A DNA stretch of 64,000 nt from Labia minor (lineage: Eukaryota > Arthropoda > Insecta > Dermaptera > Spongiphoridae). The notes below the pieces were generated by a model that did no database searches, was not told the DNA's origin, and saw only the letters and a list, made by a program, of their open reading frames with translations. The translations under genes were made by a program, and so were the position numbers. Positions 15,836 to 29,575 of this stretch are shown here, piece after piece. Location: positions 57,022,528 through 57,086,527 of the forward strand of contig OY720345.1 in the NCBI GenBank assembly GCA_963082975.1, read 5' to 3'. Each line of letters begins with the position of its first letter. Position 1 is the stretch's first letter.

Positions 15836-17669
15836 ATGTCTTCTATAGTGCTTAAAAGTTTATCTGTTCTTCTTGGAATTTTTTTTATCTTTGTTGGAAT
15901 AATAAAAATTACATCCCAAGTCAGCAAAGATCTCCATAAAGATTTGGTAATTGTCTTTTAATTATTTATTATGACAAGAATGATTAGTGTGTTTTTGTAT
16001 TTTCAATAAACATTATTCTCCTTACAATTCGACAACCTGTCTTTTTATTCATGTTATTTGGTTGTCGATACTCTAGGGGTAACCCATAATATGAAAATTC
16101 AATTTATAATTTTCTTAAAATATTTATTCTATTTGAATACAATTTTAGGTTTTAAAAAATGAGATAAAAATTTTTGACATTAATAAATTATTAATTGATG
16201 CTCAATTATAAAGAGAAATTACAAAAGTATTAAATTATGTCACTAAATAATATTGAATATAAAATTATATTTCATAATTTTCTAAAACAGTTGAAGATGT
16301 CATAAGTTTAAAAATATCTTGCCAACCCTGGCCTAGGTGTCAGAATTGTATATAGACCTCTAGCCAAATTACACTTTTTAAAATCTATTTCTAGATATAA
16401 GCTCAAATTTATTTTTATTAAATGTGTTATATATTTCTGGCTCATTAAATTTTATTTATATATAATTAGGTTATTTAAATCAGTTTTTAATTGAAATTTT
16501 CTTTAAGAAAAATTTTTTCAATATATTTATATTAAGAACTAATTTTGTTTTTGTTTTTTTTTTAATAGAATTGATGTTATTATTTTTAAGAATAATAATT
16601 TAAGATTAGATCAAATTTTTTATATTATTTAGAATTCCTTTTCTCAATGAAAAATTGTATTGTATTTAACTTTTTTCCTTTTAATTATCACAAAAATATA
16701 TTTATTAATTATTCTATTTTTATTTACAATTTATTTAAATTAAAAACAATTTTGTTCATATAAATTTTTTCTGCCTGATAAATTTTTATAATAATATCTA
16801 GATAATAATAATTTAATAAAATATTGTATTTTTCCTTATTAAATTGCCTACATTTTTATTATTTTTCCCTTAAATTGGTATTATTAAAATTTAAACTGAA
16901 TAATTTCACAATTTATTTCAGAGAAAGGAATATGTAAAATATGCTAAAGTATTTCCTCTTTCGGACGTTTTTGATTTTAAAGTTCCTTCAAAATGGTATA
17001 GAAGAACAGTTGGGAGCTTAGAAATAATTTGTGGATTAGCGATGGCTTTTATTCCTTCTAGTAAGTATAACAATCACTTTCAAGATTGAAGATTCAAGAT
17101 TATTTTGCTTACTGCACTGTTAAAAATATAATTTTGACATAATCTATATTTCGAACATTATATCTTTTTTAGTCATTTAAATTGATCTCAATTACCCAAA
17201 TTAATTATAATAGAATCTTTTACAAAGCAACTGAATGAGAATATATAAATTTTCTATAATGTCTTTTTTGAGAGGAGAGTCCTCTTTAAATTCCCTCCCT
17301 TTTTTATGAGTAGACAATATCCGAATGTGGAAATAAATAATTATATACAAAATATATATTTGTATTTATATATAAAAATAATTGAACGTATTTCAATTTT
17401 ATTTTCAAGATGCTGTTAAACAAGGTGCCAATATCGTATTACTTCTAATGATGATAATGGCGGTATATTCTCATTATATGGTTAACGACAAATTTGAAAG
17501 AATTGCTCCAGCATTGGTAAGAATATTAAAAATTATTTAATACATATACATAAGTGAGTAAAAGGTTTTCTTTTTCATGTTAACTGGACGATTGGTTATT
17601 GATTGGCAACTTCGACGACGAGAATCAACTGAACCAGTGGTGGCCAATGGTGATAAAAAAGTGAATTAA
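15836..17669 (+). CDS. TMEM35A: TMEM35A/NACHO-like nicotinic receptor chaperone
   Basis: Small ER membrane protein of the TMEM35 (NACHO) family, which assists folding and assembly of nicotinic acetylcholine receptors. Exons: 15836-15946, 16922-17060, 17410-17516 and 17565-17669, giving 153 residues. The start is the ATG after 'caaa'. Sequence runs LLGIFFIFVGIIKIT (membrane segment 1), a basic VKYAKVFPL stretch, GSLEIICGLAMAF (segment 2), VLLLMMIMAVYSHYMV (segment 3) and VFFFMLTGRLVIDW (segment 4), then a short polar tail. The family hallmarks F.G..K and G.LE...G are present. The last intron is only 48 nt and has a weak pyrimidine tract, but the frame requires it and it contains a stop. Convergent with the VTA1 gene. 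The A versus B paralogue is not settled. Confidence 0.9.
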
Positions 17670-18408
17670 ATATGTGGATAACATTCTTCTATCTAGTCTT
17701 TATACAACTTTAATAATAACAAGAAACAAATTTTCTAATATTTGAATATATTCTGTATTATTAAAAGTTTAAAATAAAAACATTCATCTGAGCAAAATTA
17801 AAATAATACAGAATTAATAAAATTAATTTTATTAGAAGGAAATAAAATTTTTTACTAAGAAAATATTTGCTCAGAATTTTCATATTGTGTGATTATAGAT
17901 TGAAATGAAAGCTTCAATAATTTTAAATATTTGTCCAATAGTATTTAATAAGTCCACTGCCAAAAAACAAAATTAAAGAATAAACCTATTTAAATAAAAA
18001 AATAGATTATCCTTTTTAAATTTAAGGTATTAATTAAGGAATCACATTTCTTATTGTAATTTAAAACTTTTATTAATATCTAAAAATGTGAGATATTATT
18101 CTAGTCTATGCATTATAAAAATAATTATTTACTTTATTTAATTTATCTAAATCAATAATATAAGTGAGATAGATTAATAGTTATATGTTCTTATGCTTTT
18201 AAATGATTGAAAAAATATTTTGTTTTAATAAAATGAAATATTATTGGTTTAATTCCATAGTATATTAACAATCAGATGTAAATTTTTAATGTACAAATAA
18301 TTAGACTTAAAGTTTATCCTTAAATAGAAAGAAGCATGTATATCTTGTTCGTTATACTTATACACATAAACACCAATTCAATGTTATTGGAAAATCATTA
18401 AAAGAAAT
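17670..18408. other. Convergent intergenic, NACHO / VTA1
   Basis: 739 bp of very AT-rich sequence that must contain both 3' UTRs. Several AATAAA-like words occur on both strands. No repeat or ORF of note. Confidence 0.6.
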
Positions 18409-20890
18409 TTAATTATCATTGCCTGTTTCTAAAAGTTTCAAGCCTTTTTTTAAATTTTCTATTGCAGTTGGAATATCATCATAATTTAGAGCACTTGCGG
18501 CCCATTTGCAATATTTTTGTGCTTTAGCAATTTGCTCTGGATTTAAACTTTTATTTCCTGAAATTTTTGATTAAATATTATTAATATGTTATAATATAAA
18601 TATATAAAATATTTTACTCCAAAATACCTGGATTTGTGCTTGGGGGTGTTTCTCGTTCAATTAAATTTACAGGAGTAGTTGGTGGATTATATGGATTCGA
18701 GTAAGGTAAAGTTATATCTGATGATTGGGAAGGTAGCTGTCTAGGATCCGATGGGAAAATTGGATTTATTGGTTGAGAGAAATCGCTTTCTGGTTGAATA
18801 AAGCCTGAAACAATTAAAAATTATATTAAAAAAAATAATGGTATTAGCGAAATATCTTGTCATTGGTTTTTGGATTTGTTTTTTATTAATATTTATTGTT
18901 TTACTTTGAGATTTCGGCAAATCGACGATTCAATTTACTATTTTTAAATGATTAGTACTTATAAGATTTAAACGAGAATAATATTATTTTAATAGATTTC
19001 ATTATTCACAAAATTAATCCCTTATTAATTTATTTGAATATTTATATACTTCTAAAAAAATGTTGCTTTTTAAATACTAAATATTTTATAATTTTAAATA
19101 ATAATATTGTTCATTTAAAAAAGTTTATTTAGAAATCATGGTTCAATATTTATTTATTTTAGAATAGGGAATATTTAGTCCTCCCACTCTGACTCATTAA
19201 GTGCCAGCAGATAATAATCTATAGGTAAAACAACAATAGAAACATTAGTATTAGAAGTATTAGTATAAATTCGATTTTACTAATTCCTATGTCTAATCGA
19301 AGATTAGAGTCTATGTTTATGATAAATATTATTTATTATAATATATATTCCTCATGAAAATTAATAATTTACCCATTGATCCATATCCACTGTTAATTTC
19401 TCCTCCTTTTGCTTCTTCTTCTTCTTCTTCTTCTTCTTCTCCTTGCATAGGTCCAGATATTGGAGTTTCTCCATTTTTTAAACAATTATGTATGTAAGTT
19501 GCTTTCCATTTAGCATATTTTCGATTCTGTACAAGTTCATCTGAAAGTTCCCCAAAAGTTTGGAGAATATCAAATATTACACCTGCTGTATAAAATGCTT
19601 TGACAACATTCCTAAAAATATGTTGAATATTTAAAATCTTTATTATAAATTGCAAAATTAGGTAATTATACATAAGACTGGCGAAAGGAGGTAGGTGGTT
19701 GAAACTTACTTTGAGGTGTTCCTTGAATGATTCTGAACAACTTTATATGCAACTTTTTTTATGATCTCTTTTAGTTTAATTAATTAAACTGTGTATCCAT
19801 ACTAAAGTTATTTAAAGACTTTCGGTTTTTTAAATTCGGTTTATTTTATTTTAGAAATAGTTTACCCATACTAAAGTTATTTAAAGACTTTTTCGGTTTT
19901 TTAAATTCGGTTTATTTTATTTTAGAAAATATAAACTCCGCAAAAGCGTTTAAAAACTTTGGTATGAATAAAACTATTTCTAAAATAAAATAAACCGAAT
20001 TTAAAAAACCGAAAGTCTTTTAATTAATTAAACTAAAAGAGATCATAAAAAAAGTTGCATATAAAGTTGTTCAGAATCATTCAAGGAACACCTCAAAGTA
20101 AGTTTCAACCACCTACCTCCTTTCGCCAGTCTTCTGTATAATTACCCAAAATTATTATTTAAATCATACTTTCCGAAATTTCCTTCCCGATCTTGATTAT
20201 CAGCATAAAGAAATAATTTTAGAGCATAATTTTCTAAATGTGCTTGAGCTGCAATCTCATTTGTAATAGCTTCATTATCAGGATATGTTTTCTTTTGAAT
20301 TTCTAACCAATCCATTAATTTATATAATAAAGCTTTTGCTTCATCTGATTTTTTATCGATTTTCAATCCGACTTGTAAGGAATATAAACGTGCTGAAAAA
20401 AATCTTTCAATGTTAAAAATAATTTTATGAATTTGAAATACATATAAAAGGTTTTAGGGAGGATTCTCGGATACATTTTCTTACTCATACGTAAAGGGAT
20501 GTATTTGATATAAAAAAATAAATCTATTCGGATCTAGGACAATATAATCGCCAAGTTTTTATTAGTTTATAATGAAAAGATATTTCAAATTTAATGTGAG
20601 CAATCAAATAATAATCAATTATAAGGTTTATTTCTGACGAATAATAAATAAAATTTAAAAGTTTATTTTTTAAATTTAGAAATTAATAAATAGGTCTATG
20701 TAAATATATCCAACCAGGACGAGTCTAACTGAATAATTACCTAAAATAAAAGTAAAGTTTTAATAGATTAATTATGCTAAAAATTACCCCAATAACTGAC
20801 AACTGGATCTCGTTGGTCATGTTCTATGGCAGTTTTTAAATAATGTTGAATAGATTTTAGAGAAGTTGGACATGGTGGAAAACCTGTCAT
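18409..20890 (-). CDS. VTA1: VTA1/LIP5, ESCRT-III/VPS4 regulator
   Basis: Cofactor of the VPS4 ATPase in the multivesicular body pathway at endosomes. Exons (minus): 20788-20890, 20170-20392, 19373-19611, 18628-18804 and 18409-18557, giving 296 residues. The amino terminus (MTGFPPCPTSLKSIQHYLKT) and the RKYAKWKATYIHNCLKNGE block are the tandem MIT-like region that binds ESCRT-III. A proline-rich linker follows. The last ~40 residues (QIAKAQKYCKWAASALNYDD onward) are the VSL domain that dimerises and contacts VPS4. Odd: a run of nine glutamates coded by a (GAA)n tract at ~19411-19442. An inverted-repeat element sits in the second intron, 23 bp from the splice donor. Confidence 0.96.
19661..20146. 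mobile_element. Foldback MITE with 8-bp target duplication
   Basis: A 486 bp element in a VTA1 intron. The ends are inverted copies of ~128 bp starting GGTAATTATACA, and much of the interior also folds back. Both flanks carry the same 8 bp, CAAAATTA, which reads as a target-site duplication. An interior unit of ~65 bp (CCATACTAAAGTTATTTAAA...) is repeated in tandem. There is no coding capacity. An 8-bp duplication fits hAT, P or Merlin superfamilies; the GG-start ends do not decide among them. Confidence 0.8.
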
Positions 20891-23315
20891 ATTAAATTGT
20901 AATAAAGGCAATTGGAAAAATTAGAGCAAAGTGTTATTTTTAAATAACATTTATCGAATATTTATTCGAAAGTCAGGTATAATAACATTAATAAAGAAAT
21001 GAGATATGCAACTGTATGCAACTTATAAGGTTTGACGTTTGATAATTTGTTATTCGATGACGACACAGATGATGAGGCGCTGTTGTAGACATAATTAATT
21101 AATTCATCGAGTTTAAATTTTATTGAATAAATGTAGATAAAAAATATTTTGTTTATTACAAGTCTATGGTTTTGAAAATTGAATATATAAATTATAAATA
21201 ATAGGTAATAAATAAAGTAAATAATAGTATTAGTAAATAGGTAATAGGTAAAGTAACTAATAAGGTTCCTCATATGTATATTTTTCAAGTTGACTTTAAT
21301 GTCTCCATTTACCAAAAAATAAAAAACTAAATCTTATAATTCATCTTAAGACAATATTAAAAATTCATTATTACTTATTCATTTTCATTAAATATTCAAT
21401 CAAAAATATTAAAATATAACCACAACGAAATTAGTATAATACAACAGGTCAACAGGGGATACCAAACAATGGGTTGAGGCTATTCTATAAATTCTCCTAT
21501 ATTATATTATTTATATTTTTACTTTATAATATTATATAAAAATTAAATCGTTTTTTTTTTAAAGAAACAATTTTTTATCTTAATTTTCTCAGTTAATTTT
21601 TAATGAGTTATATAAAAAAATTTTAGTTAAGACAAAATTCCTTAAAACAGAATCCTCAGAATCAGTTTTATATTTGGTGATAAATGTGGTAAAAAATATG
21701 AAAACAAGATTTTTAAAAAATTAAGTATGTGGAGAATGGGAGCTGATTAGACATATTTGATATAGAATTGCCACTATCGTTGGCTCTTTATTTATCTATT
21801 TATTTTTGAAACTCACCTATAATTACGCTTATTAAATGTTTAGAAAAATATTTTCAAACAGAAATATAAAAAATATCAGGTGGATTCTCTCTTTTAGAGC
21901 TAAAGTCGGACTAGAACAATACAATTAACAATAAAATTATCAACAATAAAATTTGCAAGCATTGTACTTTACTGATTTTTGGATATCAATAAAAGAAGAA
22001 TATCCACTGCTTAGAGGTAAAGTTTTACAAATATCAATCGATTTTCAGCGTACTATATTGTACGAAGCTGGGTTTTCGGTCGTAGAAGTAATAAAAAGTA
22101 AAGTATCGTTCGAAAATTAACATTATACAGAAAGTGAGGGTTGCCATATTCAATTTTATTCCGAGATTTGAGAAGTTGTGTAAGGAAATATTCCCATTTA
22201 TTTCATTAATTATTTTAATAATACTTATGCAATTATTCTTTTCTTCTTCTGGAAGGTTTTTATATTAAATCTGTCTTTAACGATTTCCGTTTATATTGGA
22301 GATATGGAAACCTGTCATGAGAATGGATTGTGAAGAACATTTAGGCTTTTTTGAAAAATTATTAAAAAAAAAAATTTTCCTGCTGACGACAGGCACTATA
22401 GGATGTTTGGAGTTAAATGTTATCTTAGATGGAATTTGATTCTTTTCAGAATATATTAAAAATACAACCTATTTTATTTTACTTTATTTTCCGATGATGA
22501 AAGGTTCCTGGAATGAAAGCGGTTAATAACACAACTTTAGAAGAGATAAAAAGGTAGCCTCGGTCCATGATGTCTAGTTGCGGCAACCAAAATATTAAGA
22601 AGCCAGTTGTCATAGAACTTCTTAGCTAAGAGTTACCTGATATGCTATATTCAGATAGTCTATTACCCCTATAAGAATATGTAAATAAATTTTATTTTAT
22701 AGAGAATGAAGAAACTAATTAATGGCCATTCTTTGAATATTGATAATTTTTGAGTTTCTCTTTTATTTCAAAATATTGTTATTTTGTATTCTAATGTTCT
22801 ATAAAAAATTTAAAAAATATACAAAGTAGGATGTTTGCCTTATTTTTAAATATTTGATATTTTATTTTTTTACATAATTATTCAAATTTAAAAATTTAAA
22901 ATTCAAATATCATGGGTTACGCATGCGCATGGTTAAATTATCAACTAGATGAATAGTCCATAATACAATTATTTTCGAAGTTTTTGTTTATTTGTCATTT
23001 AAAGTTTTGAATTATTATATTTTTAATAATTTATTATATCACTATTCATATTTAAAATTGTTTTGCAAATAGATAAATATATCTATAATAATAAATAAAT
23101 ATATATATATATATAAATTATTTATTTGTGACAAAAATTTTATAAATTTCTTTTAAATTCATCAAGCTGTATTTTCACATTCTTTCAAAATATTTTATAT
23201 TAAGAAAACATCCTAGACAAAATGCTTGTAGCTCAAAAATTTCAAATTCTTTGTTTTTTTATCTTCTAAATATGTCACTTCTAATATAAATTTAAAAGAT
23301 AATAAAAAGATTAGT
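20891..23315. other. Divergent intergenic, VTA1 / SAMD8
   Basis: About 2.4 kb, AT-rich, holding both promoters. The open frame on the minus strand at 20962-21315 is low-complexity and looks like chance. A GC-richer stretch at 22540-22640 was not recognised. An NRF1-like word lies at 22920-22931. Confidence 0.6.
22918..22932. promoter_or_regulatory. NRF1/EWG-like palindromic site
   Basis: ACGCATGCGCATGG contains GCATGCGC, close to the NRF1/Erect-wing consensus (GCGCATGCGC). It stands out in AT-rich sequence ~390 bp upstream of the SAMD8 start. Function is inferred from motif and position only. Confidence 0.3.
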
Positions 23316-26300
23316 ATGAATCTTCAGAATTCTGTATTAGATTGGACTAACAGTGATGTTAGTTCTTGGTTACAAACAAATGGTTTTCACAACTTAACAC
23401 ATCATTTCCACTCGGAAGATATTGATGGAAAAGCTTTATTATTGTTAACAGAAAACGATCTAAAATCTTTTGTAAAAGTATGTTTATTTTATTTAATGAT
23501 GATTTTATCTACTGTGTGTGTTGAGATTTAAAATAATTATATAGTTTCAGAAAATTGGTGATATAAAACGACTTGTAATTTCTATTAGAAGATTACAGTT
23601 AGAAAACCAAAGCGCTCTAATTTCTCTAGGATATGATCCTGGAATTTTTCTTCAATTATCAGGTTCATCACTAAATCCGGCTCTCATAAATTCTAATATT
23701 TTTAACAAAAACGAAGTAAGCAAAAGTAAAGAAAATTAAAAAAATAAACCTTTAACTAGTATTAATATTATTAGTAATAATAAGTATATTACATTTGAAT
23801 ATAATCATAAAAACAACTTAATGTTAAATAAACTCAATATTGAATTAATAAATTTATAATATAATCTATAATAAAATAATTAAATTTAACTATATATATT
23901 AACACAAAAGCTACAAAATTTTTCTAGATTTACTTATTTAAAAGCTTATTGTTAACATTATTAAATTTTCTTATTTCCAATTTTTTTTATAAACTCAATG
24001 TTGACCGAGAAATATCAAGGAAATTTCTTTGGAATTTACTGGCAAATTTTCATCCAAATCCCTCAAGCTTCCCGTTTTGTAAACAATTACCATTGTATTA
24101 TATATATACGTGGTGTCTAAAAAGTTCATTCATTTTAATTGAGTGTTGTGAATAGTACGTTTCTTGGATCAACGACACAACAAGAAGTTTTGCTTTAAAT
24201 TAGGTAAAACAGCGACAGAAATCCATAAGATGTTGGTGAAGATGTACGGGCAGGATGCTTTGAGTAAGAAATGTGTTTTTTATTGGTTTGTACACTTTCG
24301 CGCTGGTAAGGAATCTGTGGAGGACCAACCACGTTTAGGCCGGCCATCCACAAGCAGGACACGTACTATTCACAACACTCAATTAAAATGAATGCAATAA
24401 ACAATGCACTAGAAGTATCGAGCTAGAACTAACAGAGATCAAGTCCAGACATGTCTATACAGCTTCTCGTGCTTCTCTCAAACTTTGAATACCCACTTAT
24501 GAGACCATTCACAGAACTTTTTAGACACAACTCATATATATATATATACATGATAGGTTATCAACAAGGGGCATTATGACCAAAAACAATCATTTATTTT
24601 ATTATAATTTTAATAAAATATTTTCAGGTTCTGAATGATGGTTATTCATTTTCTGATTATGATCATGGTGTTTCCTCACGTTACACACCTCCCCTTTCTG
24701 AAGATGGAAGATCAACCAAACTGAAACCAGAAGTTTCTAAAGCTTTAATAAGCCTAGCATATCTTTTCGTAGTTACGTGGATCACAGCATTTGTCATGGT
24801 AGTGGTTCATGATCGGGTACCCGATATGAAAAAATATCCTCCACTTCCAGATATATTTCTTGATAATGTACCATATATTCCTTGGGCTTTTGATATGTGT
24901 GAATGGACTGGTTCTCTTTTATTATTCATCTGGATCATGGTCCTTGGTTTTCATAAATTTAGGTATGTTATAATTTCACATTTAATCAAATAAAATATAT
25001 TATTTCAAATGAAAATTGATTCTTTTATAGATTTATACTCGTTCGTCGATTTTTTGCATTGTCAGGTACAGTATTTCTTCTTCGGTGTGTTACAATGTTA
25101 ATTACCTCACTCTCTGTACCTGGTACGCATTTGCAATGTGCTCCCAGAGAACCAGATTTAAGCCAATACGCTAATCATAGCCAATTAAGAGCAAAAATCT
25201 ATGAAGCCTATTTAATCTGGAAGGGAGCTGGTATGTCTATACAAGGAGTACGTACATGTGGAGATTATATGTTTTCTGGTCATACTGTTGCTCTTACAAT
25301 GCTCAATTTCTTCATCACAGAATGTAAGTAAGATAATTTTATCAATCAATTAAAGATGATATTAAATAAAATAAATAGTTTTTAGAAGGGCTCGGATTTA
25401 TAAGCACAAACTATAGAAAAAAATGTAAAAATTAAGTAAAACTAATTATAAAAATGTTAGCGTAAAACAAATATTATATATTATTATTTTTAAATATCGT
25501 AACACTTCACACTAAATTATTTATTTCAAAGAGAATAGTCTACTGGAATCCCCCAAAATAAGATTTAGATTATAGACAAAATATATCCTGCTCCGCCTAG
25601 TGTAATATTTTCTTAATTATTAAAAACACTAAGTTTTGAAAACGTATAAGAGTTGGTTCATTTTTAGTATATATGGGCATTAATTAAGGATTTTAATGTT
25701 GAAATGGACACTAAAAATCAAAATACGGTAAAATAGACACTAACAAATACTTATATTGTTAAGAATTTTTATGAAACGCATAGATATAATATTGGCCTAA
25801 ATATTAAGTCATAAATAAAAAAAGAAGATATCCGAGCCATAGTTTGGTATTAGTTTCAAATACAATAAATTAAATTTGTTATTTTTATTTTTAGATACTC
25901 CAAGACATTTTTATTTTCTGCATACATTTTCTTGGTTACTCAACATGTTTGGAATATTTTTCATTCTTTCAGGACATGAACATTATAGTATTGATGTTTT
26001 TGTTGCATTTTATATTACATCAAGACTTTTTCTTTATTATCATACATTAGCAAATAATCAAGCTCTTATGCAACGTGATTCTAATCGTACTCGAATATGG
26101 TTTCCTTTATTTTCATTTTTTGAATCAAGTATTGATGGGATTGTTCCAAATGAATATGAATCTCCTTTAGTTCATTTAAAGAGGCTTTATTTATGTCTTA
26201 AGAACTGTTGTAATAGATACTCTTTTCTACATCTTACAAATAGACAATTGAATAGTTTTTCACGTCATATGTGCCATGAAAATAATTCAAATGAGAATTC

Positions 26301-26328
26301 AGAAGAACAAAAAGAGAAAGAATCATAA
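23316..26328 (+). CDS. SAMD8: SAMD8 / sphingomyelin synthase-related protein (SMSr)
   Basis: ER membrane enzyme that makes ceramide phosphoethanolamine and monitors ceramide. Exons: 23316-23477, 23551-23715, 24628-24962, 25031-25323 and 25895-26328, giving 462 residues. An amino-terminal SAM domain (residues ~8-75: [11 protein letters not shown] ... ENDLKS ... IGDIKRLV) marks SMSr among SMS-family proteins. Six hydrophobic segments follow. The catalytic His-His-Asp triad is present: His305 in [11 protein letters not shown], then His348 and Asp352 in GHEHYSID, with the 43- and 4-residue spacings of the family. The third-intron side carries a mariner remnant (24113-24528). An AATAAA lies at 26486-26491. 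Confidence 0.96.
24113..24528 (+). mobile_element. Internally deleted mariner element
   Basis: The ends GTGTCTAAAAAGTTC and GAACTTTTTAGACAC are perfect inverses, in TA-rich flanks. Between them the frame from 24164 encodes the amino-terminal helix-turn-helix of a mariner transposase ([39 protein letters not shown]). A second inverted copy of the 5' end (tail at ~24360-24395) then cuts it off, and the catalytic domain is absent. It lies in the SAMD8 intron 23716-24627, in the sense orientation. Confidence 0.85.
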
Positions 26329-27214
26329 TGATTTTTTTTTTGTTTTATTTATTAAAAAAATTTTACTTATTATGCTATTTAAGTATTTATTATATGATGT
26401 TATTTTAAATATTTTTACTAGTCTATTAAAAATTATTTTGTTTTATTAAGAGAATTTGATTCATTTAATAACATGTATTTATTCTAATAAATATGAAGTG
26501 ATATGATTTCCAAATGTCCCGGGAACATACTTTTGTGATTGTATTTAAATTTAATAAAACACACAAACTTCATGGCCCAAAAGTTATGGCACATCTTTTT
26601 TAAGTAATTAATTAAAATTATAAAATAATTATCTATTAATAATTAGATATAAATAATTTAAAACTATGGGCTTTTTATTGTGATTTTTATTTTTTAAATT
26701 TTTAAGTGAAATTTTTATTTAAACAAAAAAAAAATTGTGAATAAAATCCAATATTTTTATAAATTGTTACAATTCTTTTGATCAATAAAATAAAAACAAA
26801 TATAACATAAATGCTGAATTATAAGTGAATATTTATTTATATTTTACTAGTTGGACTGCATCTTACCTAGACATCGGACTGATGCATGCATTTTGTTGAA
26901 AATCTGTATTTAATTGCTTTTCATTTATTTTTTTTCCGTATATTAAAACCTTCATTCTACTTTTTTATTTATTTTTTAATATTCGGTTAATTATACGTTT
27001 TTTTATTATAATTGTATTTTTGGTGAATAATGAAATGCAAGAAAGATCTAAAGATAGATTCCAGAGATATTTTATTAATCTAAAACTAACTTATTAAGGT
27101 TATATAAAATTACTTTTAAAAATACTTAAAATATAAACATGTATAATAATGTTAATTTAAATTTATTGTTTAACTTTTTTGTTTTGAAGGCCTTTCGCTT
27201 TTAATAAATTTTAA

Positions 27215-27415
27215 AAACCATAGTAGTTATCCTCCTCCCATCTATCATCTGGCGCTATGAGATTCGAAAATTCTTAACAGTATCAACCACATTCCTCCAA
27301 CTGACTCTATCTAGAATCACCTGCATCCAACTCCTATTCTCACCCAACTCGCGTTCCTTTATATTTTCTACATTCAAGTCTCTAGGTAGTTTTTTCTTGC
27401 TCTCTCTTTCTACCA
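27215..27415 (-). mobile_element. LINE 3'-end fragment (weak)
   Basis: A GC-richer block whose word order (cgaaaattctt, caaccacattcctcc, ccaactcctattctc) parallels the minus-strand LINE tails at 52450-52600 and 63400-63560. It is heavily degraded. Confidence 0.4.
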
Positions 27416-28112
27416 CCTAAAGAAAATATTGATATAAACAAACCGAAATCCTCATTAAAATTAAAATTTTGCATTATAGGCTTTGCTAAAGTTTTCTAAT
27501 AATGATTTCTATGATTTATAGTTAACCAATTTGGATAGAAATCCCTAAAGATATTCTCTTGATATAAGTTAAACATTGCCCCCATAAGACTTAGTTTCCA
27601 TGGATGTGAAGCTTTATTGAGCTTGAATTTAATTTTAAAAAATTCTTAGTTTTTTAATTAGATTAGTTAAAATTTATAGTCTTTGTTCAAATAGGGGTAT
27701 ATAAGAAGATTATGGTACAATTTCATTTTAATCAGTTAAGCTAATTTTGGGTCTATACAATTTCCCGGACAGAGACCGATATAAAAATTCAGAATATATT
27801 GCCATTCTTTTCATTTCCCCGATAAAATTTTCTACGCAAACATGACATTTGATTTATATCGAAATTTTATAAACATAAATTTACACGCTTTTATCTAGTT
27901 TCACATCGTGTCTTGTCGGCAAATCTTGCAAATAAATTTGACCCACTTCCCAATGTTCGAATGAGCTGAGATTTTTGCATACATATGTAACTCTGATGAC
28001 AATGCAATATTCAGGTTCATCCTAGGTAATTGGTGACCTAGGAGGTATTATTTTATAACAATTACTATTTATATAATACATAATATTGAAAAATAGTATA
28101 TGTATATATTAA

Positions 28113-28730
28113 CTAGCTGCTCCGAGCGCCTTCCAGGCGCTCTTCACGGGCTCCGCCCCCTGTACCCCCGAGTGATACATAGTATTTGGTTGAAAGTCTG
28201 TATGTAAAAGGTTTTCATCCATTTTGTTTCAATCAGTATAAGTAGATAAGACATATATTTGTTTTCTTGGAAAATATATTTTAATTTAATCAACAACAAA
28301 TTTTCCTAGTATAATAAGTAAGATTTATTGACTATTTCATATTATTATTTATATATTTATATATATAATATAATATATAATTATTATTTTACATATACTT
28401 ATATGAATATAATATAAATATTTTTAATTTTATTTTAAGAATAGATATATATCTAAAAGGCGGTAACTGTGACGTCACATATATACATTAAAAATATTTG
28501 AATGTTTAAGTTTTTATGTAGCGCCATCTGTCGATATTTTTGTGCCACTACAGACTTTTACCAAAATATTACTAATTAAATTAATTTTGGATTTAACTAC
28601 ACTAAAACCTTCCCTGGGATGCCCACAACGCCCACAATCCCTGAAAGTTTCACCGTAATCGGACGGGTAGTTTTTGAGTATTTGACAGACACACACACAC
28701 ACAGACATTGCCTTTTATATATATAGATAA
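28113..28730 (+). mobile_element. Interspersed repeat D, copy 1
   Basis: Starts with ACTAGCTGCTCCGAGCGCC and a GC-rich segment (GGGCTCCGCCCCC), and ends with a (AC)n run and 'ttttatatatatagata'. The first ~150 bp match 43950-44130 in inverse orientation. No ORF of note. The class is not certain; the tail looks like that of a non-LTR retrotransposon or a derived SINE. Confidence 0.55.
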
Positions 28731-29575
28731 GAGCTAATTTAATTTTTTATCCGAAAACCTGAGTTTTGTAAAAGTCACGGACTAATTGACCTATTTTGTA
28801 AAAATAAGATACAATAAGAATAGCGATATTGTTTTTAAAAAGATCTATGTATATATAAACCAATAATCTAATAATAATAATAATAATCAGCTCCGTATAC
28901 CACCTATTTGATATATCGTTTTTTGACCTGAATCATGACAGTCTACCACATTGAAGACTCGAGTTCGGGTCTAGGGAAATTTAAAAATTAATTTCTCTTT
29001 AAAGCTCTGCGTGATCCTCAAGGTCTATCCACAAATAATAATAATAATTAATAAAATTTATAGCCTATATTTAAATAGAGGTATATAATAATTTTGTGAT
29101 TTTAATTCATAGTAAGTAATTGACCCAGCTAATTTTGAGTCTTACAATTTCTTGATCACACATACAGACATAAAAAACATAATTGGATTCAAAATCATGT
29201 GAAAATTTTAAATTCTGAACAATGTGTATACAAAAACCTTTTTCTACAATATATATAAAGATTATTTAAGAATTTCTGCCAACTTTTGTCACTAAACATT
29301 CTCCCTCTGGTGACGAGTGACTGTCGATTGTTGCCCAGCTCACTTTTTTTTCTGAGTTGCCGGTGTCTCTGTTAAGCTTGTCGTTCTCTCTCTTTTGAAT
29401 TTAGAAATTTAAAATATCTTATCATCTCTAAAATATATATATGTATATTAAATCACTACTCAAATTCAAAAATTATCTTTTGTCACGTTTTTTTTAATAA
29501 ATATAAGCTTTGTATCATGTTGCCATCCCGGCCGAATCCTGGTCAATAAATAAATTATTTAATTCATCATCATTT

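Larger units (their letters stand above)
26329..29575. other. Convergent intergenic, SAMD8 / POLR3D, repeat-bearing
   Basis: 3.2 kb containing the two 3' UTRs and several repeats: a LINE-like fragment (27215-27415), the D repeat (28113-28730), and two diverged copies of one further repeat at ~27668-27790 and ~29052-29180 ('aaaatttatag...aggtatata...cagctaattttgagtct'-like). No gene was found. Confidence 0.6.

Noticed and set aside
20962-21315. 117-codon minus-strand ORF
   Set aside because: Isoleucine/tyrosine-rich translation of AT-rich DNA; no conserved motif.
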